Below are positions 17,881 through 30,767 of a stretch of DNA of 64,000 bases, piece by piece. The notes under the pieces were generated by a model. It saw only the letters and a list, made by a program, of their open reading frames with translations. It was not told where the DNA came from and searched no databases. The translations under genes were made by a program, and so were the position numbers. The stretch is from Lateolabrax maculatus (taxonomy: Eukaryota; Chordata; Actinopteri; Acropomatiformes; Lateolabracidae): positions 9,974,501 to 10,038,500 of the forward strand of contig CM062204.1 of assembly GCA_031216445.1 (NCBI GenBank), read 5' to 3'. The stretch's first letter is position 1, and each line of letters begins with the position of its first letter.

Positions 17881-19332
17881 ATATATCTGGTCTCTTCACT
17901 GAGCACTTCTCGATTAAGTGCCTTCAAGGGTCATTACTGAGTAAAGAATAACACTACAAAGATGCAATATATGTGGAAAACACAGACGGACGCGCAGAAT
18001 TTGATTAAAATAATGTATTCAACTGTACAACGCGGAAAATCGTGGAATTTGTGTTTTAATCTGTGTAATTACATGATATGCTGATTAACAAATCAAATTA
18101 ATCACATTTATATCGACATTTGCTTGGAAAAGACCCAAAATAAGGATATTTCAACTAAAAAACATGACATTATTGTGGCGCATGACTAAGGCATAGAATA
18201 GAAATATTACAAAGGGGCATTAGAAATCAATAAGTTGTTTTATTTCCAATATTTTTTTCAAATACGCGTCTTTTTATCATTCACCTATCACGGCCTAAAA
18301 TGTGGCAATAACAGTTTTTATTTTTATTATTTTTAAATATGGTGCTAAAAGCTGAAGTGCAGAACTTTTGTCTCCCCCATCTGGCAGTCATCCCAGGAAG
18401 CTTCAAAAATACACAGTTTGAAACTCAACACAACATTTGGCCAACGAAAATAAAACAAAGTGAAGCCTCTTACATCTATAGACAAGCTTAGTGCTTCTTC
18501 GACAACTCTGGAGTTACTTTCTGTAGTTTGTACCTACGCGCTGATGTCCAGGGAGCCGCCGGCGATTGATTTCTGGTGCGCCAGCGTGGAAATGTCACCA
18601 CAAACACCAAATTTAAAACTCTGTAGAAATACAGCGAGACTGACCTGGCGGTGAAAGGTTTAATCAGCATTGTGATAGCTCGCTTGGCGAGGACTTGAAT
18701 GTAACGGACGTTTATTTATATGTAAAAGTCCCGCACTCCAGCCTTCAGTGATTAACCATGACCAGTTGGAATCGAGTGACGCACGGTGTCAGAGGGGTGC
18801 GTTCGTGAATTCATAATGTCCATCCATCAGCCTACTAACACGCACGAAAACGCATATAACACGATCATTCACGTACACTAGGTTACCGCTGCTTCATGTA
18901 GGGCTGATAACACACACACACACAGACAGACATTCATGTTGAAGTGGCCCTCAGATTTTTTTTTTCATGTATAATGTGTAGCACTGTATTTTACTAAGGA
19001 TGGAATGTTTTGTTTTATACAGTATATGTTTTGAAGCTCTTTCGTTGATAAAAAATAGAGCAATGTTACATCAAATTCATTACATTTTTAATATTTGCTT
19101 ATTGAATTGTTGAAATGGTATTCATTCACTACATGATCTGACATTCTTTCTGATGACAAACCTGCTTAAATTGTAAAACACACAATTAAGAAAAGTTAAA
19201 ATAGAATATACAGAAATTGGGAATAGAATAAAAAGGAATCCAAAAAAAATTTAAACGGATTTCATAGGATCCAACTTCTGAGCTTCTGAGCTGTTTAAAC
19301 ATAGTTAGTTAGTTGCAGCCCTAGTAAACATG

Positions 19333-19498
19333 TCTTTCTACAAAACCTTTTTATTAATTTAAAAGCACCTGTACAAGAACTTTGCCTAAATAAAATGGTC
19401 TAAATTGGCAAAATTTCTTTCTACAAAACCTTTTTATTAATTTAAAAGCACCTGTACAAGAACCTTGCCTAAATAAAATGGTCTAAATTGGCAAAATT
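19333..19498 (+). repeat. 83-bp tandem duplication
   Basis: Two consecutive copies starting TCTTTCTACAAAACC at 19333 and 19416. I see one difference between them (AAGAACTTTGCC against AAGAACCTTGCC). The unit is related to part of the 14980-15679 element. Confidence 0.93.
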
Positions 19499-21220
19499 TA
19501 AATTTAAACCCAGAATCTGATCAAAGACCATGCACACTCAGTTCTGAATACATGTAACACAAATCATCACACTTGATGCCAGCTTGGAGCATTTGACATT
19601 TTTAGTACTCAGTGCTCCAGACAAGGGTTCATTTTTAGGATAACAGGATCCCTTAAATGTTGTTATTGAAGAATTGACCAAAATGTGTACTGAGCCGGAC
19701 ATTTAACAGTTGAAAAATAAACCTGTCAGTGCTCTCTGGTGGACAAACCTGCAAAGGCAACATATCTTCGCAGTTCTGCAATTTCTAACTAATTATTGGC
19801 CAACATATACGATCATATAGCTGCAATAAACTAATATTAGCTGATATATTAACCGGCTTAACTATTACTATTTCAGTCGGTAAAAGTATTGAGATTCAAT
19901 AGCTAGCCCTTGTAGCCAGCAAATGCAGATATTTACCACAGCCTCTCGTGTCTTATAAAACAGTCGAAGAGCAAAGCTTGAAATAACCCCAGTCAGACAT
20001 GAGGTGCTGCCCTTAGTGACTAGACATGGCATTGACCCGGGAGGCTCCTTAAACCCACTGGGGTCACTTTTCCTCACAGACACCAACACACGCGTACAGC
20101 TTTGACCTAGTAAAGATTTCACTTGTGTACAAGTGAGGAAAACCTAGATGTCACACTACTTCCGACATGACGTGGAAAAACACTAGAAAACCTCCAGTCA
20201 CCAAAATTGTGGTCAGTATTGTCCTGACTTTGAAGGGCTGAGCTGGGATCAGATTCTTTAGGTCCCAGACACACCAGTCCACACACAACTGCAGACATAA
20301 CTAGCAAACACATGGGGTTTCAAGCAGCTATCTCAACCATGCTTGGCACTCAGTGTTGGGTTAGTGTTGTGTTAGGGTGGACACCTCACCCCGACACATG
20401 GCAGGCTATGTTGTCCCGGGCCGTGCAGACACACGGGAGGGTTTAGACGTTGTTCACTACTGTTGTGACTGACTCTGTGGATACAGGAATGCTGCTAACC
20501 TATATTTACACCTTGTAGTTGAGTAGTTTTTTTTTGCCTTTGCTATGATCGTAGACGGATAGATGGATAGATTTCAATGTCTGACTGGGGTGTACAAAGG
20601 CAAATAAAACGCATTTGACAGTAAAATCTCCATTGCCGTTTATTACCAAGGCTTCACCCTGTTGTGAAACTATCCCTGTCGTTTCAATTTCTATAAAAAC
20701 ACCATTTGTTTAATTTTCAAACAGAATTTAATGCCGGATACGCTGAAAATGCAGGACGATAAAACAATTGGAAGTAAATCACGGACAAGGACAAATTCCT
20801 GTCCTTCGGGTAATCTGATATGTCATCTTCAATAATGTCAGGAGATCTAGCCTTAGCTGCTGTAGGTCTCTGTCTCACTCTCTTTCTTTCTCCCCCTTTC
20901 TCTCACATACACACTTACACAGACACAAATGCATAAACACATTGACGTGACTAAAACCACACACGGGACACATGCCCCGTGAAGAACGCTAGAGCAGCAG
21001 TTCAAATCAGTAAGATGTAAAAAGATGGCATGTGTGAATTTGCAACCAGAGCGGTGTATTATACTGCATGAATACATCCGTATTCACCATACACTGGTTT
21101 AGTGACAGCAAAATATGATCAGTTAACAAGTGTATGATACAAAAAGCCCATACACGTCCTGTAGTTTAATAGACCAAAAAGCCATATACCATGAGTTTAC
21201 TACCATATCTCTATATAGTA

Positions 21221-21510
21221 GAGCTGAAAGGATGAGTCGATTAGCTGATGATCAGAAACTTGATCATCAACAGTTCTGATGAATGTTTGAAGTCGTTGAA
21301 GTCATTTGTCAAGGAAAAAAATGCTAAATATTCACAGTTTCCTGCTCTTGGAAATGTGAGGATTTGCTTCTTTTCTCAGTTTAATGTCACTGTAAATGTT
21401 ATATCTTTTGGTTTATAGCAATTTGAAGACATATATTTGGGCTTGAGGGATTTTTTTGAAGGACATTTTCCACAATTTGACATTTCATAGACCAAACAAT
21501 TCACTGTGTA
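21221..21510 (+). repeat. Copy of teleost CGATTAATC-type repeat
   Basis: Starts AGAGCTGAAAGGATGAGTCG ATTAGC and continues through ATATTCACAGTTTCCTG to GACATTTTCCACAATTTGAC ATTTCATAGACCAAACAATTC. Confidence 0.6.
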
Positions 21511-21830
21511 TGACACATCCTGTAGCTTTATAAACCAAATAGCCCCATGCCAGGTGTTTCATAACTGCAGTTTAGTCTGTATTTACTACTGAATTACCAC
21601 TGTATACAGCAGTATGCCTATAAATGTACTAGCACTGCTACGGATGCCAGCTTTAGACTGATTTAGCCCAATTTAATGGTGTGTTTGAAGTCCAAAAGTA
21701 GCGCTGGTACAATATTTCTATCGAAACCTTCAGTTTCTCTGTAACAAGCAGTGAGCTGGCCCACATCAATACAAGACTAATAGTTCCTTATCACCAAACG
21801 TGCGACTCCAGCCCGATACTGTGAGCAAAA

Positions 21831-21900
21831 GGAAGAAGAAGAAGAAGAAGAAGAAGAAGAAGAAGAAGAAGAAGAAGGAGGAAAGAAAGAAAAAAAAAAA
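21831..21900. repeat. (GAA)n / polypurine tract
   Basis: About 15 GAA units from 21832 followed by GGAGGAAAGAAAG and a run of A. It lies about 140 nt inside the predicted first intron of smad1; the sense strand is therefore polypyrimidine. Confidence 0.95.
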
Positions 21901-22040
21901 GTTTGAAGCTGCCAACTGACCCACTGTTGAGTTGATAACCGTTGGGATCTACTTCTCCACGAACACTCCGCCACAGGTGAAAACCCGGCGAGAGAAACTT
22001 TTCATTTAGCGCGTTGAAAAAAGGAAAAAAGTTCACGGTA

Positions 22041-22320
22041 CCTTTCTGTGTGGCCGCCGCTCCGGCTGTCTGTCCGCGTCTCTCTCTCTCCCTCTGTGTC
22101 TCTCTCTCTGTGTGTCTGTCTCTCCGTCTCTCTGCCTCCTCCCGTGCGCCCGGCCTGTCTTCGGTCTGCTCGGCCTGGCGTCAGTCAGTCGCGGAGGCGG
22201 CTCACCCTCCGCTGAGCGCCAGTATCACGCCGCGGGATGCTGCCCCGACAATAACAAGACCTACTTTTCACACATCCAGCGTCTGCGGGCCGCCGGGTGG
22301 AAGTGGATTATGTAACCGTG
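22041..22320 (-). promoter_or_regulatory. smad1: Probable non-coding first exon of smad1 (5' UTR) in a CpG-rich block
   Basis: The minus strand ends in CACACAGAAAG|GTACCGTG at 22041/22040, a good splice donor. Upstream of it (22041-22320) is a CpG-rich stretch with a GAGAGA-rich tract (22075-22140). There is no long conserved frame in it. Its distance from the start-codon exon (9.3 kb) and orientation fit a smad1 5' UTR exon. Exact cap site unknown; this is inference from splice signal, composition and position. Confidence 0.5.
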
Positions 22321-23559
22321 AAACGAGGTTTTTATCAAGTCGAAGGGCTTCTTTTTCACGTGTCAGATGTGCGGGGTTTGCCCGATGAAAGTGTGGGGGA
22401 AGGCGGCCTGTTTGATGCAGTTTGGAGAGAGAGAGACAGGTCCCACATCCCTGCAAACTGTGATAGTTGTTTGATTTTACTCTTTTCTGCACCATTAATT
22501 GCACATTCAGGGAATTCAGTGACTTTTCCTGATTTGAATTTTCACTCCTCCCACCCTTGTGCCTCCCCAATTACGAAAAAAAAAAAAATCTTAAATGGGG
22601 ACTTGTAGAGCAAACCCTAGTCTTGTCAGACTGAGTGACTAGACTAGATCTGTTTCAAACACATGCTATAGGTACTGTACCTTCAGGCTATGATTAAATA
22701 TCATAGAAACATTAATTCATGCTCCCCCTTCTCTGTTTATACTTAATAAAACAGCTCTTCTTCTTCTGCTAGAGTTGGACAGTAGTCTTTTGAAGTAGTT
22801 TTAACTGATAGACAGGCAACTCTGTGGTTTATCTGTGAACTCTTGAACTGCACGGTGTTAAGACTGCCTCTCAGTTCCCCTCTTGCTTTGATTGTGATAT
22901 GATAAGCACTATTTATGTTGTCAGGTGAACAAAAGTGTCCAAGAGCGGGGATAAGCACAGGAGCATGCTTACACATGCCATCATCTCAACTTCTCACCTC
23001 AAGACAATGATGTGCACACCTTCCCTGATTCTTCTGGTGGGTGTATGGAGGCATCATTTCGCAATGTCAAGAGTGAAACTTCCAACAGCTCTTCAAACCA
23101 TCTCATTAATGTTGCATGATAATGCATGAAAATAGCTTTCAGGCAGGGCAGCAGCAGAGGACGTGAAGTGACATTTAGTGAGCTAAATCAGTCCATATGT
23201 GAATCATAAAAATAATGTTACTCATATTCAAGAAGATTTTAAAATAACCTGAGATGCGATTGGGATTGTGCAATATTTTATCTGATCAAAACAGATGAAG
23301 AGGTGAATTCGCTGTGACAAAAAAAGAAGATATTATCTCAGGGCAAAAGAGCAATGCAAAGAGTCATGCAGATCTTATAGATAAAAATAAAATTCCTCTG
23401 AAGGTCAAAAATGCCTCACAAGTACAACATAACATCTAAAAAAAAAATACATAAAGTACTCACTAACATACACATTGTTCATTAACCCACACATACTTGA
23501 ATTATTTAGAATCAAAGTGCCAAACAATACAAATCTTCCACTGATGCGGTGCAAAAACA

Positions 23560-23800
23560 CAAACGAAGTCCCCTGCGAGTTCACGAGTCAAGTTCACGGT
23601 TGCCGCGGCAGAGGGGGGACTAGATTATCTCGCGGGCGGGCGGAGGGAAACGCTCAGAGCGGAGGAGGCTCCTGGCGTAGGTGACGTCACGGCGCTGGCG
23701 ACAGAATGTCTGAGTGAGGCGGGAGCGAGCTGCACGTGAATAAATCTGGGAAAACAGCGCGAGGAGGGGGGGGGGGGGAGGACTCGAGGGCGGGACGGGC
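23560..23800. promoter_or_regulatory. CpG island with CRE and E-box, about 1.3 kb upstream of the predicted smad1 first exon
   Basis: CpG-dense block containing the full palindromic CRE TGACGTCA at 23682-23689, the E-box CACGTG at 23733-23738, and GGGCGG/CCGCCC-type boxes (around 23633-23642). A G-run (about 23766-23778) follows. It could be an alternative or upstream smad1 promoter, or serve an unannotated transcript. Confidence 0.55.
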
Positions 23801-23807
23801 ATGGTGA

Positions 23808-23838
<31 letters not shown>

Positions 23839-23839
23839 T
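23801..23839. repeat. (ATG/GTG)n trinucleotide repeat
   Basis: ATGGTGATGATGATG... then GGTGGTGGTGG. Gives a spurious methionine/valine-run frame. Confidence 0.9.
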
Positions 23840-23896
23840 ATGAGTGGGAATAGAGAGAAGGCGCCCCGAACTTTTTTAGATGAAGGATTCCCTCTG

Positions 23897-23898
<2 letters not shown>

Positions 23899-23930
<32 letters not shown>
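23899..23930. repeat. (CA)n microsatellite
   Basis: About 16 AC units. Confidence 0.97.
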
Positions 23931-23931
<1 letters not shown>

Positions 23932-24188
23932 AGGCAGCTGCACGTTCATTCACCCAGGCTATTTACAGGCCTATTGCTTATAGGAAAGAGGGGACTGAGT
24001 TTACACAAACTCTTATCAGGCTTTATGGTGTTTTATCTCACTGTATTAGGGTAATCAACCAGTAAGATTCTCATAAAGATAGTTTTACTTTGATATCTGT
24101 GCAGCACCCATCTTTGTTTGAACACTGGATTACACTTTGGAGGTACTCCTACTTTACTTGGGATATTTCCATTTTATTCTACTTTGTG

Positions 24189-24350
24189 TTGGAAGAAGAT
24201 CAGATAATTTACTGAAGTAGAAGTAGCAATACCACAATGTAAAAATGACTCAATTACAAATAAAAATGAATCTTGTAATGGAGTATTTTTACATTGTGGT
24301 ATTGCTACTTCTACTTAAGTAAAGGATCTGATCTTCCTCCACCACTGTTT
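24189..24350. mobile_element. Palindromic MITE-like element (AGTAGCAATACCACAATGTAAAAAT arms)
   Basis: The arm at 24191-24247 (with AAGTAGCAATACCACAATGT) is followed after about 35 nt by its inverted copy ending GATCTGATCTTCCTCCACCA at 24352. This fold-back belongs to an abundant percomorph-type repeat ending in GGTGGAGGAAGAT. No coding capacity. Confidence 0.75.
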
Positions 24351-24436
24351 TCTATTATGGATATTTTGTTTAAAGGAACTTGAGAACTGAGAACTGCAAA
24401 AACAAGTTCTACCCAAGCCCCTCCCCAAGAAACCAA

Positions 24437-24453
24437 ATATATATGTATATACT

Positions 24454-24507
<54 letters not shown>

Positions 24508-24516
24508 TATATATCT
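24437..24516. repeat. (TA)n microsatellite
   Basis: About 80 bp of almost pure TA with two interruptions (TATACTAGATAT near 24450, TATACTATATAT near 24506). AT-rich and self-complementary. Confidence 0.96.
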
Positions 24517-27344
24517 ACTCAAATAAATGCTTTTTTTATGTAAGTAATCAAAACCATTGCAAAAGACACCAATACAATCTTACACATGCTAAAAAGATTT
24601 GTTGCAAATTAAATTACTTGGCTGAATAGTGCCGTCCACCCTCTCTCTCTAAGCTACATAAAGCAGCCACAATGCGAATATGCGTATTTTTGAAGTGGCA
24701 ACATTATGCAAATTATATTTTACATCACACAATTTTGCTAATGCATTTGCTGGGATCAGGATTATGTGAGCACTAAAAATGAAAATCAAATACCATTGTA
24801 TTATTACTTTTGTGTACCTTCTTAATGTACTTATAATTGTATCAGTAACAAGGAAGCAACCCAAACTATCACAAGGAGAGACCTTCTCCTTTGTAGCAGT
24901 AATGGCTATGACAGCTGATTTCGTAATGGCAATATCTCACTTCAATTATTCACGCTGAAGACTGAATATTGCCGGCGTGGTAAAACAGGAATACGAGTAA
25001 GGTGTTTCATTGATATTCTGAACAGACAAGAGGAGGTTGCTGTTATTTCCTACCCTTAGACTGGCCTTACACTGTGGTGCTCAAGACTGAATGTGGATGC
25101 AATTAGGTGACAGTCCCCATTGTTGAGCCATCACACAGCAGGACACCAGCCACTGATGGTCGACAGAGAGGCCAACGGAGAGGTCAGCTCCTTCCCATCT
25201 CTCTGCTGAACACTCTAACTTGTAGTACATGTCACTCAGTGAGCCGGCCTTAGGTCACCCGCTGCTGAAAGAGATACACTAAGCACCCAGCGAATCTAAA
25301 GTCGTGGCAAGAGATGGGGAGATGTAATGACTATCAGGCTGTAAGATAAGTTCATCACGACCACATGATTTCCAGATTAAGCTGCAAACACATTACAACA
25401 CCGTGGCAGACGTCAGTCTGTCTTCAAATGATGCAAACTGAGTGGCGTCAAGGTGCAGTATGGTCCTGCTGCAGCTTGGAATATTGGTGCATTTGTTTTT
25501 AAACAATAGACAAAAAGTATAGCATATAGAAATATATAAAAATAGAAATATAAGAAAGATAAGCAACCACTGCAAGTCAACAAGTAAGTGTAAAATGTAA
25601 AATTTACAAAAAGTATGAACAAATAATTGCAAATAGAAAATAAAGTAAAATAAGAAAATATGTAGTAATATGTAGTAATATGTAAAATATCAAATGAAAA
25701 CAGCTGTACAGATTTGACCAGATGTGCAGAAGTTTCAGTATGAAGTTTAGGAATATTGCAATGTGCAAGATATTAATCAAAAGATGCATTAATATATAAC
25801 GCAATGGATTGGGAGTTTAGAATAGACTTAACGTTAATATAACGTGTAGTGGGGGGTGGGGGAAGTCAGTTCAATTGTTCATTGAACATTGAGAAAAATA
25901 CATTATTGTCTCATAATTCTGGTTCACACTGGCTTTTTGCAAACAAACCAAGAGGTATAAACATGAAGTCTTACATGCTTACAGCTCCTGGAGTTTGATT
26001 TCCCCACGTGGGTGAATATTGAGCTGATGATGCTGATGAACTGCAGGTCTGAAGGTGCCCTTAGAGTTTCAACCAGTAACCTAGTTGATTTGGGGTTAAA
26101 GTCTAGTCAACATCAGCCATGATTGGATTACAAAGAATTTAACAATGCTATCACTGTGGTTTATAACAACAGATTTGTGCACCACTAATCAGCTTCTAAT
26201 GTACCACCATTTGCCTTTTAATCATATCCTGAGACTAAAACTGATTTTTCAGTTTTTTTTTTATAAAGCCCCAAATCCCACATTTTTCTCAAAGAGCTGT
26301 AACATCTGTACAATGTAAAGCATCCTGTATCCTTTCAGACACACAAAAAAGACTTTCACAGATAAAAGGGGAGAAAGCTCAGAAGTACTGAATAATAAAT
26401 AATAAATAAAGTACAAACATATAAACATAAATATGAAATGTGATAATTTAATGTGTGTGTCAAGTGTAAATTTCTTTAGGTGCATGTTTGTATAAGCATA
26501 TAATCCATAGAAGCAAGGAGTCATACTTTAAGGATTTCAGTTCTTTCTTATTTGGGTTAAAAAAGCCGGTAAATGTACCTTTGAGTTTAGATAATTTTGA
26601 TACACATACTGTTCGCAAAACTCAGAAATAACATTTCATACTCAAATTCTATTTCTCTTCCTTTCCCCTCAATATTTATTTGGCAGTAAGTCCTGTTCTA
26701 CTCTCCAATGCAGAATCATACTTGGAGGCCAGATTGCTTCATGTAAAAGAAGAGCTCCAGCTCTTGAAATTGTCAAATACTTCTCTGCCTCAACCCAAAA
26801 CAGGACAAGAACTCCAAGGCCAACACGTTGCCTGTAAAATGTGTAGACAGGACATTAACATTTGAACCACTTAGTAGTAGGCTCTATTAGGTCAGGGTTC
26901 ATGACGAGCGGGAGCCATTTAGAAACTTTGGAGCGCTGCCTGTCTCTAACCAGGCTGAGGAAGAATGGACTCATGGGTTAGGATTGATTACAACATTAAC
27001 TCCATAGACTTCCATGAATTAGCACAGGGTTGAAATGCTTAACGATGACTGACACACGTGTTTATATGACACTCCTTCACACATGCAGTGCATTTTGCCA
27101 TCTGAGGGGCTCTTGGCAGGTCCATCAAATTCTTTGCAGCAATGCGAGGCATGGCAGCAGCGCATCAGGCCAGCTCACATTTCAAACGGGTGGCTCGTTT
27201 GGCACGGCGTTTTGCAAGTCTTTCTCGAAATAATGTCTGGGGTGGTAATATTTGAATGCTGTCTCCAGGGGCTCTCGGTTTACCTCTCCTACCTTTACTG
27301 CACAGAGACAGAGGATGCACCAATCAGAGGGTGACACTACCTTA

Positions 27345-27398
27345 AGTCCTACTACCACCACTACTACCACTACTAACACTACTAACACTACTACCACT
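27345..27398. repeat. (ACT/ACC)n trinucleotide repeat
   Basis: ACTACCACCACTACTACCAC repeated with minor variation. Produces a threonine-run frame on plus and a valine-run frame on minus. Confidence 0.9.
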
Positions 27399-28477
27399 TT
27401 GTCATTTTATGGTCAAGATATGTCAATTTACATGCATGTGAAAGTGCATGATACATACCTATACATATACCTTATCTGACTTAATGACTGAACTTTTTCG
27501 CACTGTCCCTCAAACACACTTGATTGATTGTTCTCACGGGTCTTTTAGAGATTCGATCACTGGTCTTCTCACTAGACAATGCTGTATTTCTAATCTAAAC
27601 CCTCTGTGTAAAATGAGACTCCCTTGAGGACTGTGCCTGCAACCCCCCACCCTCACACATGCACACACATACAATTCTGTTCGCCCCCAGCAAAGAGATT
27701 CCCTCATTCCCGGCTCAGTATGGAGGGTGGTCTGCCCTGGTTTACTGAGGAGAAGAGTCTGAGTCTTGGGGAGGGGAAGCTCCTAACAGCAGCTGTCACA
27801 GTCACTTGTTAAATGGGACAGTTAACCCTCGATGGCACAGTTGTCAGTCAAAGCAGTCGCGGCACATTTTGCACAAGGGGGTGGTGACACGATGAACTTC
27901 AACCAACTGCCGACGCTTGTTCAGGGTGGACACATGGCAGCGCACCTGTATCTTGGCCAGCTGTCCCCCACTATACAGGTGCACTCTCAGAAGCATGTCT
28001 TCATTAAGGAAGTGTCTTTTTGTCTCTAATAAAACATATTGCATTTGATGGTATTACCTGTGTTTGTGTGAATCTCCTTTCGTTTTGCAAAGACACGTAA
28101 GTCAAGTCAACTTTGAGACCCTAAATTGCACAGAAGTATTCTGCTTTAGACCTGCAGAGGATTGGCGTCCAGTCCAGGGCGTTTCCCTTTTGATTCACGA
28201 ATTTGTGCTTGACATGGTGTACCTTTGAAGATCCTTCTGAGCTCGGCTGCTCAGCAGAGGCTTGCTGGTACCTGTTAGGCGAGTTGTCACATTTTTTTAA
28301 AGACAACTTTTTGTCAGTTTTTTTTTAAAACAAAAAATGTATTAAGATGGTATGCAACAATGGTCTCTAGCTAAAAAAAACGGACACCCGGCCAACAGAG
28401 CCACAACAGGACCATTTATAAATTACTCCAAAAAGAATAGAGGCATATTTACAGTTTCAAGCGTTCTGTTTAACTTT

Positions 28478-28940
28478 AAAGGAATTGTTCAACCTTATAG
28501 GACATACGCTTATTTGTTGTCTTGCCAAGTGATTGATCAGAAGATTAATACTACTCTTGTATCTGTACAGCAAATACAGGCAGCAGCTGGTTAGTTCAGC
28601 TTACCATAAAGACTGGAAACAGGCAGAAACAGCTAGTCTGTCTCTGTCTACAGGTAGTTAACAAACATTAACACCTTATATCTGGTTTGTTTATTCTGTA
28701 CAAAAACCGAGTGTAACATGTAAAATGGCACGTTGAGCTTTTATGGAGGCTTATGTATTGGACTATTTTATTATTAATTCAATAAAAAATGATTGGCATG
28801 AAGTTAAGAGAACAATGTTTCAAAAGCATCAAAGTAAAATGTGTCCATATATTTGGATATTTTTAATACAACATGATTGTTACTGCTCCCGGCCAAGAAA
28901 CAGTCCAGTACATAACTTCCCTGTAAAACCGGTCATTTGT
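28478..28940. mobile_element. Teleost AAAGGAATAGTT-type repeat with a second, inverted fragment
   Basis: The forward copy starts AAAGGAATTGTTCAACC and runs through TACGCTTATTTGTTGTCTTG, CATAAAGACTGGAAACAGGC and CTTATGTATTGGACTATT. At 28883-28935 the tail recurs inverted (CTGCTCCCGGCCAAGAAACA, GTCCAGTACATAAC). Related copies: 47581-47875, 52930-53100, 59640-59965. Confidence 0.65.
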
Positions 28941-30767
28941 TTAATCTGTATGGTGAGTATGTATAGTGAAACCTGAAACAAGTTACCTGACTAGAACATC
29001 CACTCCTCCTGTGCAGTTTTTATTTGCAGGTGATGCAGATCTGAGAAATGTAAACACCAAGAATATACAGCCAAGTCTGTGGTTTCCAGGGGGAGATGAT
29101 CCTGTGTCAGGATAATCCACATCCAGCTTTTGAACATATTAAACCCAAGATTGTAAGCAGAATGCTATTTGGGAGAAGACATTAAATCATTCAGAGCAAG
29201 GCAGACACAAGTGCTTTATAAGACAGTTCAGGTGTTTTATAAGATATTATAAAATTATAATATTCACTCAGATATTTGATTTGGTTTCCGTAGATTTTGC
29301 GGTCTTCTTGATAAAATTGTTTTGATTTGATTTGATGTCAATCATTTGTTTGAAAACATCCTTAGATATCATAAGTTTAACACTCTCAACAGGATTGTGT
29401 GGGTGTAGTTTGATCAGATTTGATTGCTACTGGTCTGGTATTACTAGGCAACAACCCAACAACTGTCATCAAGCAAAAACAGCACAAACAAAAACACAAA
29501 TACTGAACAGAAATGGTGTGAAATAACCAAAATTGTTCCAATTTATGAAAACTATGTGTTTAAGACCCCATAAATTAAGGTCCATATGCTAGCATTTCCC
29601 TGAGCTTTCAACCACATTTCAGTCTTTTTTTTTGTGTCAAATTACAAGATCAAGAATAAACATTTGCACCTAATAAATGCTTTAATTTGATAGCATGTTT
29701 TACAGTAGACTGGACACCATGTGATCATTGCTGGAGTAAGCAGATATGCTGAGCCATCTAGTGCAGAACTGAAGAATGTCAGGGTCACAGTTTCAAGCAG
29801 TACATACAGTATTTTGCTGGATCTTCTTGCTAAAGGTATTTCCATGTTGTCTGGAACAAAACCAAACATTTCATGGGCAAATACTCTAAAATGTCCTCAC
29901 CAACCAAGGTGCATGCATTAGTACACTTTAGTACACAAGGAGTAACACAAACCTTTAACTAGTCTTCCTGTTTCTGACCTATTTCAAGACAACAATCGCA
30001 GCTACAGTAGATTAGGACTGATCACAAATATTTCCCCCTAGATCACACAAGAAACCTCTCTCCAGTGTAATGTCTTGCGTCAGATCAAACCTGCATCCTG
30101 CTAACCAGATCATCAAGCAGATGTTCCCTCTGTACACCCAGGCTGAGGTCATACCTCAGGAGAGATGGGGGTCTGTACATCTGGAGCTGGCTGGAGCATT
30201 GTAAGTGATAGCCATCATGACATCACCTCTTCCTGGTTTGGCCTCCAAAGACAGATCTGCGGGGCAAAAATAGACCACTCCTCAAACAAAGCTGATGACT
30301 GATTGTTTGCAGCAAAAATGATTACGCCAGTGGATAAACCACAAGGACATTTGAGGTCAAATGTCACAGAGTAGGGGGAAGAGCTGCAAATGCATAATGA
30401 GATTCTGTGTAACTCTGTTAAATTGATTTAATGCCAATATTCCAGATATTTGTATCAGATGTATAACAAAGAGGGGTACATTATTTAATTGTCTATATGG
30501 GACTGATCAATTGTTGAAGGTTTTCTGGACAGAGATTTTGGATATTATGTATTATGTAACACGTGTAAGGTTACTGTTGACTCTGTGATTATGTATTGAA
30601 TCTGTTCAGCAGAATGTAACTTCTGCAACACAAGAACATTCATTTCTTCTGTTTATTGCAAGCAAAACTTCCAATGGCCACATTTTGGGAATCAGAATAT
30701 ATGTTTGTTCTATTTTACTTGTTTACTTATACATATATATATATTTATCTCTTTTAGATCTCTTTTT

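Noticed and set aside
21777..22036. Poly-serine and poly-leucine frames
   Set aside because: Produced by the GAA/TTC repeat.
23801..23983. Methionine/valine-run frame near the CpG island
   Set aside because: Produced by the ATG/GTG trinucleotide repeat and adjoining CA repeat.
26680..26865. 61-codon plus frame with a helix-like stretch (SYLEARLLHVKEELQLLKL) behind a pyrimidine-rich TTTGGCAG
   Set aside because: No partner exon, donor or family match seen; could be a chance frame or old repeat fragment.
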